Shown here in pieces: positions 21,021 through 31,036 of a stretch of 64,000 bases of DNA. How positions within the stretch are numbered: the first letter of the stretch is position 1; the number at the start of each line of letters is the position of its first letter. The position numbers and the translations under genes were made by a program. The DNA comes from Eutreptiella sp. 'Long Island Sound 2002' (lineage: Eukaryota; Euglenozoa; Euglenophyceae; Eutreptiales; Eutreptiaceae): positions 61,289,919-61,353,918 of the forward strand of contig OZ038385.1 of NCBI GenBank assembly GCA_964036045.1, read 5' to 3'. The notes under the pieces were generated by a model. That model saw only the letters and a list, made by a program, of their open reading frames with translations. It was not told the origin of the DNA and searched no databases.

Positions 21021-22775
21021 TCAGTCCCTAGCTTTAGTCTCGGAGGCAAGCGTCTCAGCGAGCCTCAGCAACTCACCAAGGTTGTTCTGGGACAAGTAGT
21101 CAACCAGAACTGAGTTTAGGCGTCCCTCAGGTAGAACAAACGCAGAGAAGGGCTCCCAGGTGGCCCCTTCGACTCCAAACCCTTCCCAGAGGGTGAGGAA
21201 GCGCCAACCCTGGCGATAGCGGTGGCGTAGGACTGACTTCACCAGGTAGAAGCCCTCCGTAGCCATCTCCTGGGCGTTCATGTCGGGGAGTTCACCTTCA
21301 ACTTCCATAGGGCTGGCAGCCCCTTGTAGGTCCAGAGCGGCGATTTCCTCGTCGTTCAGCTCCCACTCCTCCCCACAGAGGTCTTCAGGATCATAGTAGC
21401 GCTTCAGGTGTTGAGCAGCGCACACCAGGGTCCCCCCTGGACGGAGAGAACACCGCACGGTGATACGGTGTCCATCCACTGATAGAATCTTGTACGGCCA
21501 GAAGTATGGGTCATCGCTGGTAGAGCGTGGCCAGGCGGGTAGTCGACTGTGGTGCACCAGCACCCAGTCCCCCTCTTGGTAGGTGGCCGGTACTCGGTGC
21601 TTGTTCTTCTTGTTCCACTGACGCTCCCTCACTCTCTGGAGCATAGCCTTGGCCTTGTCCACCTTCGCTTGTTGCTCTTGGACCCATTCACCCACAGAAG
21701 AATGGGTGTCCTCTGGATAGGGGGCATGTAGGAACCATGCCGGGCACCCTAGGAATAGCTCATGGGGCGAGTAGCCAGTAGCTGAACTCTCTTGGGAGTT
21801 CATCATCAAGAATATGACGGGGAGTAGTCTCACCCAGTCTCTGGTGCGTTCAGTTTTGCACCATATCCGTACATTCTCCTTCAGGACACGGATCGGTCGC
21901 CCACATAGGGGGTTGCTCGTGTGCGAGTAGGGAATCCCCGTAGACACCTGGACATTGAGGGATCTCAGGACCCTCTTGTACCAACCAGTATCTGAGCGTA
22001 CTCGTACGTCCTCATCGGAGTTGATCTCCTTGGGCGCCCCATAGACACAAAACCACTCCTCCAGGAGTATCTGGATAGTCTCCTCCCCGGTAATGTGCTT
22101 GGTACATGGGAACACCCTGGTAAACCTGGTCAACCCACAGGTTACCACGAGGGCGAAGTCATAGCCCCCGAACTTTGGCATCTCCGTGTAGTCCACGTAT
22201 AGAACACTGTTAGCACAGTGAGGGATGGGCAGGGCCGAGCAGAGACCTCTGTCCCTGATATCACCTGGTTCACAGGACCTGCACGGGCACTTGTCCACGA
22301 TAGGCTGGAGGGTTTTCAACAGTTGGTCGTCAGTCCACGTAGTGTGGAACCACTGCTTGAACAGCCTCAGGGTGGGGTCAGCACCCACATGACCGCTGGA
22401 CTCATGGGCCCACTTCAGCAGCGCTGGGACTCTGTCACTAGGCACCACAATGCGGTCCTCGTGCCAGAGGTAGCTCTTGTCCCTCTTCCACTGGTCTTGG
22501 TTGACCAGGAGGGGTTCAAGGCGTTTCTCCAGGCGCTTGTAGATATCCCCAAACTCCTTCAGGTACTCCGATTGTTGGAGTCCATCCAGGGGGCGTATCA
22601 TCGTCATGTTGAGGTCCAAGTGGACGTCCATACGGCTGAACGCCTCCTTAGCCAGCGCTTCAGACCGGGCATTAATCAGGGCGTCGAAGTTGTTGCGGCT
22701 GATGTAGTCGGCACACTCGTTCTTCACTCTCCTGATATGGTGTACCGTCAGCCGTAGTTGACTGAGGTAGGTCCG
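21021..22775 (-). pseudogene. Element B integrase and chromodomain
   Basis: An open stretch after the TGA at 22,778-22,776. The N-terminal zinc-binding module shows HESSGH and CPCRSC. The catalytic core has LYVDYTEMP (first Asp) and INSDEDVRVRSD (second Asp). The Glu position is lost: where element A reads CERQNRV, B reads CGRPIRV, so a required catalytic residue is Gly. A long basic linker with W-V-L-V-H-H-S-R-L-P follows. Near the C terminus a chromodomain of about 50 residues reads FYLVKSVLRHRYRQGW, FLTLWEGFG, TWEPFSAF. Chromodomains in this family direct integration to modified chromatin. The stop at 21,021 ends pol. Confidence 0.9.
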
Positions 22776-23651
22776 TCAGCGCCGTAGCTTGGCCTTCTCA
22801 GGTGGGGGGCCCTTCTCGAAACTGCGGACCGGTTCTTGGTCGCATAGCCAGACCACAGGGTTACTCCCCAACAGTCGTGCTTGTGAGGATAGCACCAGCA
22901 TACCCGCGAGCAATTCCTGCTCATAGGTGGAGTAGTTCCCCCTGGCCTGGTTCCACTTCCAGTTCCAGTGGCCCAGAGGTACTAGGACCCACTTGTCGTC
23001 AGGGTAGCTGTGCCTGAGGGTTCCATCTCCGTTGAGACCTTCCATCCCCCATGGGGACATGGCCGAGTCGAACTCCTCCTTCTCTAGTGCTTGCCATTGG
23101 AACAACGTTCCACCACCGCCCACATTGCTGTCGTCGGTCACCAGGAAAATCCCCCCTTGTGCCCTAGGCACGCCCAAGCATTTAGCGTTGGCTACCTTGT
23201 CTTTGAGCTCGTCAAACGCTTGTTGCTCCTGTGGGCCCCAGCGCCAAGTATTACTCTTCTTGATCAAGTCCGTCAGAACGGCGCTGGTGTAGGTGAAGTT
23301 TTTGATGTGGCGGCGATAGAAGTTGCACGCCCCAATGAAACTGCGTACATCATGAAGTCCTTTCTTGGGGTCTTCGTGTCGTACCTTGGCATCCATCAGG
23401 GGTTTGGCCTTAGAGGCCCCTGGGGTCCACCACCCATAGCCAACATCAAACCTCAGGTACTGCATGGTCTCCTGCATGAACTCACACTTCTCCAGCTTGA
23501 GTCGTGTGTGGTTCTCCTGGCAGCCCGCAAAAAACTCACCCAAGAGGATTAGGTGATCCTCCTGGGTATTGGTCCCGAGGCATACATCGTCGATGTGAGC
23601 CTCCATCTGGGCACCACAGGATATGAGCTCCTGCACCTTAGGTCTCCTTCG
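22776..23651 (-). pseudogene. Element B RT C-terminus and RNase H
   Basis: In frame with the RT part upstream but separated from it by TAA (23,654-23,652); the next stop is TGA at 22,778-22,776. RT continues with the catalytic box HIDD (EAHIDDVCLGTNTQEDH), then LKLEKCEF, and thumb and connection segments (DVRSFIGACNFYRRHIKNFT). RNase H carries LVTDDSNVGGGG, YSTYEQELLAGM and LCDQEPV at the expected catalytic positions. At the TAA, element A has a leucine codon (ILRRRP in A, I-stop-RRRP in B), so the stop is a mutation in B rather than a shared feature. Confidence 0.9.
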
Positions 23652-25139
23652 TTAGATGGATAAGATCTTGTTCATCAGCTCTTGGAATAGAGCGGGTGCG
23701 TTAGCCACGCCAAACGGCATGACCTTCCACTTCAACACCCTCCCCTGAGGGGTGATGAAGGCCAGTAGTTCCTGTGCGTTGGGCGTCAGGTCCACTTGCC
23801 AGAATCCGCTCCTCTTGTCCATTTTGGTCTTGTAGCGACAGGAGGCTATCTTCTCCAGGGTAGACTCCATATTGGGAATGGACCCTGAGTGGTTCAGCGT
23901 TTTCTTGTTCAGCTCTCCGTAGTCCACTACCAGCCGTTTGGCTGTAGACCCAGGTTTAGCCACCAGGAAACAGGGGCTGCAGTGTAGGGGGTAGTCCCCG
24001 TCCTTGTACTCCAGGACTAGGCCAGCGTCGATACATTCTTGTATCTGTCGCTCAATCTCGTCGGCCTGCTCCTTGTGAGCTGGATAGGGTCTCCTCCGGA
24101 TCTTGTGACCCACGAACTCGGGTTTCAGCTTGAGGTCCATCTGTACCAGCTTGTCGCATGAGGCTGGAGAGAGTAGTTCTCCGAACACCTCCAGATAGGT
24201 CCTTATAAGCTTCTGTACCCGCGGGTCCAATACCTTGATCTTGTCCTCCATGTCCTCGTCAGAGTGTAAGTTGCTTGCCCCCTGAGTAATAGACGTCGGG
24301 AGGTGGTCCTCCACCGACTCTTCGCCCGTGGTAGTGTCCTTCAGCCCTTGGTAGGCATATAGAAGGTCTTGTTCAACCATCTCCGGTGGACGATGGCAAC
24401 ATAGGCACGCTCGAGGGGGTTCACATACACATTCCTCCGAGAGGTCGTCCTCCTCTCGGGTCCTCACATGGGCGCCCCACACGCTCTTCATAAGCTTCAG
24501 ATCTACCTCCCTTTGCCAGGTGGTTATCTTCTGTTCGAGGTCCTCCTTCAATTGGGATAGATCTCCCATACGTCCTTGCTTCAGTGGCCATGAGCTGTGG
24601 GTAGGCTTCGCGTAGCATAGCTTTTTCGCCACCAACTTCCTCTTGGAATCCACATACTCCCTTAGCCTGGAACGAGGGTCCAGCTCTTCGTCCACGGGGT
24701 CTTCCACCCTCATGGAGAGTAGGGGTTTTAGTGGGGCGACGTACTCGGCGTTCTCCACTTCCTCCACACAGGTCTGCACGAAGAAGGCGTCGTCCTCTGT
24801 TTCGTCATCTGAGTGGATAGAGCTAGGTAGCTCAGATAGTCCACACTCAGAGACTCCATCAGGAACAGGTACATGGCAGGGAGAGTTGGGGGCGTTGGTG
24901 TCAGTCACGACGTACTCATCTCCTCCTGGTGTAGTCTCAACAGCATCTTGAGGTCGTAGGCGATCCTTCAAGTCACCCAGGGCGAGTCCGTCGCTTTCTC
25001 GTTGTATAGCCTGGACCAGAGTCGGGTCCAGATCCTCCCAGGGGATGGAGGTAAGACCTCCGTCCACCACGCTCAGCATATTCCCCCATCCGGGTTTCCC
25101 AATAGGCGTCTTACGCCCAAGGCACGTAGATGGCCTCAT
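23652..25139 (-). pseudogene. Element B linker and reverse transcriptase N-terminal part
   Basis: About 330 residues of acidic linker precede the RT palm and fingers. The RT shows KLVQMDLKLKPEF, RRRPYPAHKEQADEIERQI, CSPCFLVAKPGS, RLVVDYGELNKKT, motif A MDKRSGFWQVDL and PFGVANAPALFQELMN. It is joined by a +1 shift to the methyltransferase-like frame in the overlap 25,111-25,139. Element A loses frame earlier, so I cannot tell whether the shift is programmed or a lesion. Confidence 0.9.
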
Positions 25140-25602
25140 CAGGTAACCGAACAGAGCTGATAGTCAGCCTGTCCAGGAGGTTTCGCCAGTACTCGTTGCC
25201 CCCATGGGCTCCCCAATCGGGGGAACACAGGACCATACGGGAACGTTGCAAGGCCACCTTGGTCAGCACCTTCCCCAGTTCACTGAACCTGGGGTTCCCG
25301 TAGGCCATCCCGAAAGAGGGCCAGTATAATTTGTAGCTGCAGTTCTTCCCCTTGCTGCAGTAAAGGTCCAGTACATGCTGCTTGTCGCTGGCGAACAACT
25401 CCACACTCAGGTCTTCTCTAGAGTAACCCAACTCCTTCAGACCTTGGTCTAGGACTTCCCCCAATAGTTGATAGTCCTCAGTTTTGGAGGCCGCCATCAT
25501 GTTCGAGGGCTCCTCCTTCGATAGCCTCAGATAACTCGAGGTATGTTCCGACTGCTCCAGTGGCACAGACTCTCTGCCACTGCCGTGGTCCACGTAGAGA
25601 AG
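25111..25602 (-). pseudogene. Element B methyltransferase-like domain
   Basis: After a TAG at 25,605-25,603 the same frame continues with VDHGSGRE. About 60 residues later comes the domain SVELFASDKQHVLDLYC, AYGNPRFSELGKVLTKVA, CSPDWG and WRNLLDRLTI. The pattern ELFA, NP-x-FS, PDW, W-x-x-LLD is that of the N6-adenine-methyltransferase-like domain usually found after RNase H in DIRS-type elements. Here it sits between protease and RT. The catalytic motif is NPRF in B but NPPF in A, so B may be the degenerate copy. Function in the element is unknown. Confidence 0.7.
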
Positions 25603-25950
25603 CTAGGGCGCTTGCAGCGTCAGGGATTGTATCTGGGAGTGCTGTACTAAGAAGTCAGTCCCCAGTACAAAGTCGAAGGCCTCAGTGTCCATCACATAAA
25701 ACCGATGGGCGATAGTTCGGGAGCCCATAGGTACGTCCACTTCACAGTCCCCGCAGCTGTGCACCACATGTCCATCCCCCATGCGTATAGCCGCGGTGGT
25801 CATGGTGTTCTTCAGGCTCCCACAAGGTAAAATTTTCCTGGCCACTATAGATATTGTGGCGCCAGTATCCCATACCCCCAGGTATTCGCGTCCCCCTAGT
25901 CAGATACGCACCCAAAACACCAGGTCTTGGGTGCCACCGGAGCGTCCCCG
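25603..25950 (-). pseudogene. Element B protease
   Basis: Retropepsin-type protease read in the Gag frame after the Gag stop. Order: DLVFWVRI, an in-frame TGA (25,902-25,900, followed by CTA), LGGREYLGV, catalytic WDTGATISIVAR, and the C-terminal strand FDFVLGTDFLVQHS. With the Gag-end TGA, a full Gag-Pol product would need two stop suppressions before the active site. The frame ends with TAG at 25,605-25,603. Confidence 0.85.
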
Positions 25951-27621
25951 TCAGAACCCCGCGAGACAGGTCACCTCGAAGCCCTTGTTCCGCAATTTGC
26001 GGGCCATCCTCATGAAACGGCTCCTCTTCTTAGCGTGGCCGTCATCACCACCTTCATGCTCACCCTTGGCTCCTTGTTCTTGCTGGGCCTGCGTTTGTGA
26101 GCGTGTGGTAGGACCCGACTGCCCTCCAGAGGGCTCGGAGTTCGCCCCTGGATTAGGGTTGGGGTTGCCTCCGTTCTTGTCCTTTTTCTTGTTGTCCTTG
26201 TCTGGCTGGCGGTTAGCGCCTCCTCCTTGTCCACCTTGACCCTTGTCTTGCCCTTGTCCACGTCCTTTCGACTTGCCCTTGCCGGAGTCGTTGCCTTTGC
26301 CTTTGCCTCCACCTTTGCCTGAGCCTTTGCCAGGATCTTCACCCTTGAGCTTCGCCGATAGGCGTCGCTTATGGTAGCACTCATCCTCGTAGTGCTTCCG
26401 CTTCCCGCAGAAGGCACACGTGATGGTGCACCTGTAATGATCCGGCGGCTTAGCTTTGGCGCCGGTGTTCTTCTCCTGCTGCTTCCCCTGAACTACGAAG
26501 CAGTCTCGCTGCTCGCAGTCAGGGGCGTGCTGCAGGTGACCCTGCTCGTCTCTGGCATCACACCAGAAGAGCTCCTTAACGTTCTCCATGATACGGGCGT
26601 GGGCATGTTTGGCGGTAGTCCCCTGCCCAGGTCGGGACCCTTGGTACCCTTTGCCATGGCCTCCAGAACCTCCACCACCAGGGCGGTAGTTGTTCAAGTG
26701 CTGGTCGCTTTCCTTCTCCAGCGCCAGCTCCAGGAGTTGCACGCATAGATCCTCGTAGCGGAGGGATCTAGCCTTGCGCTCCGCCGTCGAACGGCACTCG
26801 TCCCACAGCTCTCGAGGGAGCTTGGCCACCAACCAGAACAGCAGGTCGTCGCTGCTGTAGGAACCGGGCGTCAGTCGTCCAGCCCAGTGATCTAGGTCAG
26901 CCAACAGCTCAGAGACCCTGCCAGGTTTGGGGTTGTTGGGCAGCACGGGCAGGTTCTGGATCTCGGCCCTGATGGAGAGGTCGGTTTCGTAGGTCGGGTA
27001 CTGCCTCTCCAAGGCAACGAACACATCGGCAAAGGTGGCAGAGTTAGTCACGATCTGCCTGACCTGCTTCTCCAGGTACTTGTTCTTGCAGCACTGCAGG
27101 AGCAGATCGCACTTGACTCGTCCACTAGCGTGGGTTTGGCCGGTCAATCGGAGAAACCGGCCAAAATTCTCAGCGAACTCGCTGAGGTCCTTGCCTGTGA
27201 ACTCAGGCAGGTTCACCACGATCTTGGAGGTGGCAATAGCCTTCGCCTCCTGAGACCTGCGTCCCTCAGGGCGTCGGGTCTTCTTCTTCTTCTTCTTCTT
27301 CTTCCCCCTTGGGTCCTCGCGGTCCTCCGGGACATCGTCCTCCGAGGGCGAAGCAGAAGTCATCGACGGCGGCTCATCATCGGAGGGGTCTCCGCCTAGA
27401 TCACTAGAGCCATAAGGCTCCACGTCCACCATTGCCCTCAAGTCTGTCAGCCCCAGCCGGTCCAGCTCGGCCCTCGTAGGCTTCGCCACGTGGCTGTAGG
27501 GCGGCTGGGCCGTTCTCGGTACGAAAAGACTTCTCGGTATAGCTGCAGGGGTCGGCATCGGTCGGCTCCTCAGGCTCCCCAGGGTGTTTGTCAGCCCTGC
27601 CGCCAGGTGGTAGGCCTGTAC
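25951..27621 (-). pseudogene. Element B gag, main part
   Basis: Capsid and nucleocapsid portion (535 codons from the first Met). It has an acidic N-terminal stretch, a poly-Lys run near residue 85, and a capsid-like region at about residues 110-280 with LPEFTGKDLSEFAENF, ECRSTAERKARSL and LLELALEKESDQ. A Cys/His cluster CDARDEQGHLQHAPDC is followed by a CCHC knuckle CAFCGKRKHYEDEC (residues about 381-394, 26,376-26,417) and a Gly/Lys-rich basic tail. It ends in TGA followed by CGG at 25,953-25,951. It is in frame with the N-terminal part, separated only by TGA at 27,624-27,622. Confidence 0.88.
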
Positions 27622-28458
27622 TCAATGGGGTGACATTCCCACCGTGGTAGGTGACGCTTGGGGCGGTATCATCAGGGGCTCCAGTTTCTCTCGGATCTCT
27701 TGAGTGAGGTCGCCCACAATTTTAGAAGTGGCTCCTGAGAGCACCTCGTTGATCTCCGACCGCGTCAGGGACCTGTTGGAGGATCTCCCCGATCCTCTAC
27801 TCCTGCCTCCAAGAGACTCAGGTCCTCTCCTCAACCCACTCAAGGTTGCATACCCAGGTGCATACCCAGGAACATCCACATAGGTTCCCGTAGCGGGTAG
27901 AGGATGGTGATAGTCAGCCGCATACCATCGCGGCCCTGAACTGGAAGCCACCGGCTCACTGGCAGTAGTTGCCTCAGGGAACGCAGTGGTAGGTCGGCCC
28001 ATACCATAGGCAGGGTAGGGAGGCATGCCAGTAAAGCCTGTGCCCTCAACCATAGGTGGGTTGGTTATGGGAGTGGATGTTGCAGCGGCTGGGTCTGGAA
28101 TTGGGAGTGTGGTGGTTATAGGAGAGGGTGATGCGTGGAGGCCAGAAGCGCTTGTTGCGCCTTTGAAGGTAGGCTCATTCGTCAGGTCTTGCCCTTGGTC
28201 CTCTCCTTCGTCTGCCTCGTCTCCAGCATCCTTCTTGCTCTCTCTCTTCCTCTCCACAGGTTGAGTGACCTCCTCCTCGACTGAGAGGGCCCTGAATGCC
28301 GACTGGAGTCCATCCAAAGAGTCCTCAGCCACGTCCACTGGCCCATGTAAGGGCTCCGAAGGTACAGCGCTAGGTCCAGGTCGAGGTTCACCAGGTGCTG
28401 GCCTTGCTGGTGCCTCAGGCGCTGACTTCACGTCGGTGTCCTCCTTCTTTGTATCCAT
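27622..28458 (-). pseudogene. Element B gag, N-terminal part
   Basis: The first Met is about 100 bp inside the 5' LTR. It encodes 278 residues rich in Pro, Ala, Ser and Glu, with a segment near the end (LTRSEINEVLSGATSKIVGD) that aligns with element A Gag. It stops at TGA followed by GTA (27,624-27,622), and the same frame carries on directly into the capsid part. Either this is a point mutation (CGA to TGA) or readthrough. Element A is too broken here to decide. Confidence 0.8.
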
Positions 28459-28545
28459 CTTCGTTCGCCCTTCTGCTTATATATGACTGTACTCGGCGCA
28501 CTGGATGTACGGCGCGGGGTTGCTGCCGGTACGCAGAGACAGTCT

Positions 28546-28558
28546 GCCTCTTGCTACC
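28546..28558 (-). other. Element B primer-binding site
   Basis: On the minus strand the 5' LTR ends CTTTTCT and is followed at once by GGTAGCAAGAGGC. This matches the site in element A apart from one extra A. Confidence 0.6.
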
Positions 28559-29343
28559 AGAAAAGTTTATAGTGATTTCAACACTGTGTTTTTGCCTCTC
28601 CTGCTGCTTGCTGCTGGTGTAGGGTTTCCTGCTGCTTGTTTTTGAAGATGAAAAGGTTTTGTTTGCTGAAATCCAATCAATCCAGGATAGCCCAAGCCAG
28701 AGGTATGTAAGTAGAAGAGAATCAGGATCAAAGCATGAAGGGCTGCAGTGTAAACAGTGAAAGACGAAAGGATATTCACAGAAACTGCAACTCAGGTCAA
28801 ATCGGATTGCATATTCACAAAGATAGCTGAAATGGTTTGGAAAAGAGTTGGAAAACTGCCCCATGGTCACTCTATCCCCATAGTGCCATCTCAGGAGATG
28901 TGCACTCTTTGTTTTGGGTCCCATATGTGCTGAGGTGGCAGGGCATGTGGCGATGAGGTCACTGCCATGTCACATGGGATCTTCCTACTTAGCTAGGCTG
29001 ACCGGGAATTGAACCCAGGACCTCTCAAAAAGAGGTGCCCAGCCCCCTAGGGTGCATACCACTAGGACAGCTAAGAATTCATGGAAAAACATAGATAAAT
29101 TCATAGGCTCTGCCCTGGATATGTCAGTTCTCAGTTGACTCAGGAAAAGATGATTTGCCTCACATTGAAAGGGATTAAGGGGTCCTCTCCATATCCTGAT
29201 TGGGTGTTTGGTTCCATAGGTCAAAATGTGTTATCACCACTTTTGGTGGGACCAATACTAAGAGAAAAATGCATGGATGCTCAGTGCATCTCTAATACAA
29301 CTAGAGTATGCCTCATAGCATTGGAAAAGCACTTTTTCTTACT
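28559..29343 (-). repeat. Element B 5' LTR (right copy)
   Basis: 785 bp, the same length as the left copy. On the minus strand it begins AGTAAGAAAAAGTGC and ends CTTTTCT. The start is shared with element A LTRs (AGTAAGAAA). Confidence 0.93.
28997..29071 (-). other. tRNA-like segment in B LTR (right)
   Basis: The same 75-nt tRNA-like segment as at 18,418-18,492. A box, B box and the ACCTC/GAGGT stem are unchanged in this second LTR copy. Confidence 0.6.
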
Positions 29344-29348
29344 CTCCT

Positions 29349-30017
29349 GTTGGCAATTGGCTGGAACACAAGCAGTCTATGGCTAACCAGGCCGGGACTA
29401 ACCTGAGACATATCCGTGAACGTGAACTGAGCCGACGAAATCGCCTACGGCGACCCGCCAGCCTCAAGGTTGGTGACCTTGTTTTGGTTCAGCATTCCCG
29501 CCTACCCTCCTGGCCCCACAACTGCCTACAGGACCCTTATTTTGAGCCCTATCGTATCATCAGGATAGATGGATCTAGAATCCATGTCAGGTGCAGTCCC
29601 CGTCTAGGTGGTGAACTGCTTTGTGCTCCTAAGCAGTTGGGGCACTATGACTCCCCTGATGATTTGTGCTGGCATGAGTGGCGCCTCGGCAACAGTGAGG
29701 TCGAGCGTATCGACCTAAAGAACGCTGCCAGCCCAGAGGAGGCAGACAAACTGGAAGAGATGAGTGCCAATGAGATGGCAGTCGATGGCTCCTACGTGGT
29801 TGCAGGTATTGCCCGCCACGAGTATAAACAGGGCTGGAAATTCCTAACCCTGTGGGATGGCTATGGGCTATATGAGGCGACCTGGGAACCCATGTCCGCC
29901 TTTATACAGCCAGATGGGAGTATAAACCCCATCTTTCGCACCTACCTCGTTGAGAACACCAAGGGACAGCTACTAACGTCTGCTAAGACTCTATCCCAGC
30001 GTAAAAAGAAACACTAA
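29349..30017 (+). pseudogene. Element A integrase C-terminus and chromodomain
   Basis: Continuation of the gene cut at 17,979. It reads VGNWLEHKQS, a basic linker, LVLVQHSRLPSWPHN, PYRIIRIDGSRIHVRC, then a chromodomain SYVVAGIARHEYKQGW, FLTLWDGYG, TWEPMSAF, ending RKKKH-stop at 30,017. It aligns along its length with the C-terminus of element B. No stop or shift is visible in this piece, so it is the best preserved part of A. The first Met at 29,379 is internal, not a real start. Confidence 0.9.
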
Positions 30018-30348
30018 TCTCCTGGTGTCGATCTATTAACTTTTTCTAACCTCTCAGGGGCGGTGAGCACTCTTTTGCAGACAGGTCTGCGTAGGTGTTT
30101 GAGAGCTGTTGTCACAGTTTCCCCGCATTGCATTGCAGGACAGGACCGGTAGCCCCCCGTGACAACCGCTCCCTGGCCGAAGGCCATTGGTTTTGCCCAG
30201 ACCACTGCTTTCTGGGCGCTGCACCTGCCCTGGCTGTGCCCTGCAGTCCCGTGGCTATGGTTACCAGCGTGAGCCAGAGGGCCGCTTATCAGGTTTGCAG
30301 CCACCCAGCGAGTGCGTGCCTTGTTGACCATTTGTTGCATGGGAACTG
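30018..30348 (+). other. Element A 3' non-coding region, first part
   Basis: Non-coding sequence after the pol stop, ending at AACTG (30,344-30,348), which is the left target duplication of element C. It continues at 41,854. Confidence 0.8.
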
Positions 30349-31036
30349 TGTAATACGTCAGGGCATTTTGGCCTCTCAGAAGCTTTCTGGAGGATCTCTA
30401 CTAGACCTCTGAAAGCTTCAAGATCCTAGAACACTAGGATATTTGCTCATATTTGGCTTATATTCCAAGCCTATAGCTTACTGCTAGAGTCTACTGCTCT
30501 TAGGTACACTGCAGAGAGCAGAGATCTAGGATACATTAGTAGCCATACATGAATAATCACATTCCATATGCTTATAATGTGATTTAATCATGTTTTATAG
30601 CATTTTCGAAGGTTCTAATGTATTAGAAGCTATTTTGAAGCTATTTCGAAGCTTCAGATGGCCTGTCGTGACTGTCGCCGTTATTTGTCGGCGACAGCTA
30701 TTTACGTAATGTTGACAAGGCCTGTGATAAGATAGAGTACTCAGAAAGTTGTTGAAATGTGGGTTTTATTGCCTTTTTAATGAGAATTTATTGTTACATC
30801 AATTTTCTTGTCATTTAGGCATGTGAACCCGTATTACTGGACCAGCCAGTTGGTCCAGCTCAATGTTCGTTCACGACTTCAGCTTCTTGCTGTTGCCTAC
30901 TTTGTACTTGCCAAGGGAAGCAATTGGAATGGAGAAATTCATTTAAAACAATTTGATTTTGAAGTGCGAGACAAGGACAAAAGGGTTTATTGTGCACCCT
31001 AAGTAAGGTGACAATACTAAGTACAAGCACAATACA
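30349..31036 (+). repeat. Element C 5' LTR
   Basis: 688 bp, TG...CA ends, about 30 substitutions from the copy at 41,161-41,848 by eye. It carries a perfect 9-bp hairpin CTGTCGCCG/CGGCGACAG at 30,672-30,697. Confidence 0.93.
30672..30697. other. Conserved hairpin in C LTR (left)
   Basis: CTGTCGCCG, 8-base loop, CGGCGACAG. The arms are identical in the other LTR (41,484-41,509), while the loop differs at two positions. Confidence 0.75.

Larger units (their letters stand above)
17980..29343 (-). mobile_element. Element B: Ty3/gypsy-type LTR retrotransposon inserted in A
   Basis: An 11,364-bp element on the minus strand with two 785-bp LTRs of identical length (about 20 substitutions by eye). 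It is flanked by GTCCT (17,975-17,979) and CTCCT (29,344-29,348), a 5-bp target duplication with one mismatch. The order on the minus strand is 5' LTR, primer site, gag, protease, methyltransferase-like domain, RT, RNase H, integrase, chromodomain, a 2.25-kb non-coding tail and 3' LTR. Coding lies in two frames separated by one +1 shift near 25,120, with in-frame stops at 27,624, 25,953, 25,902, 25,605, 23,654 and 22,778. Confidence 0.93.

Noticed and set aside
22218-22757. 179-codon plus-strand frame
   Set aside because: It is the antisense shadow of element B integrase.
13885-30017. UGA reassigned to a sense codon in this genome
   Set aside because: UGA positions align with different residues in the other copy (Asn, Arg, Trp), and TAG and TAA stops are also present. 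Decay explains them better.
30808-31002. 64-codon frame in C LTR
   Set aside because: The matching stretch in the other LTR carries many changes and no domain is seen.
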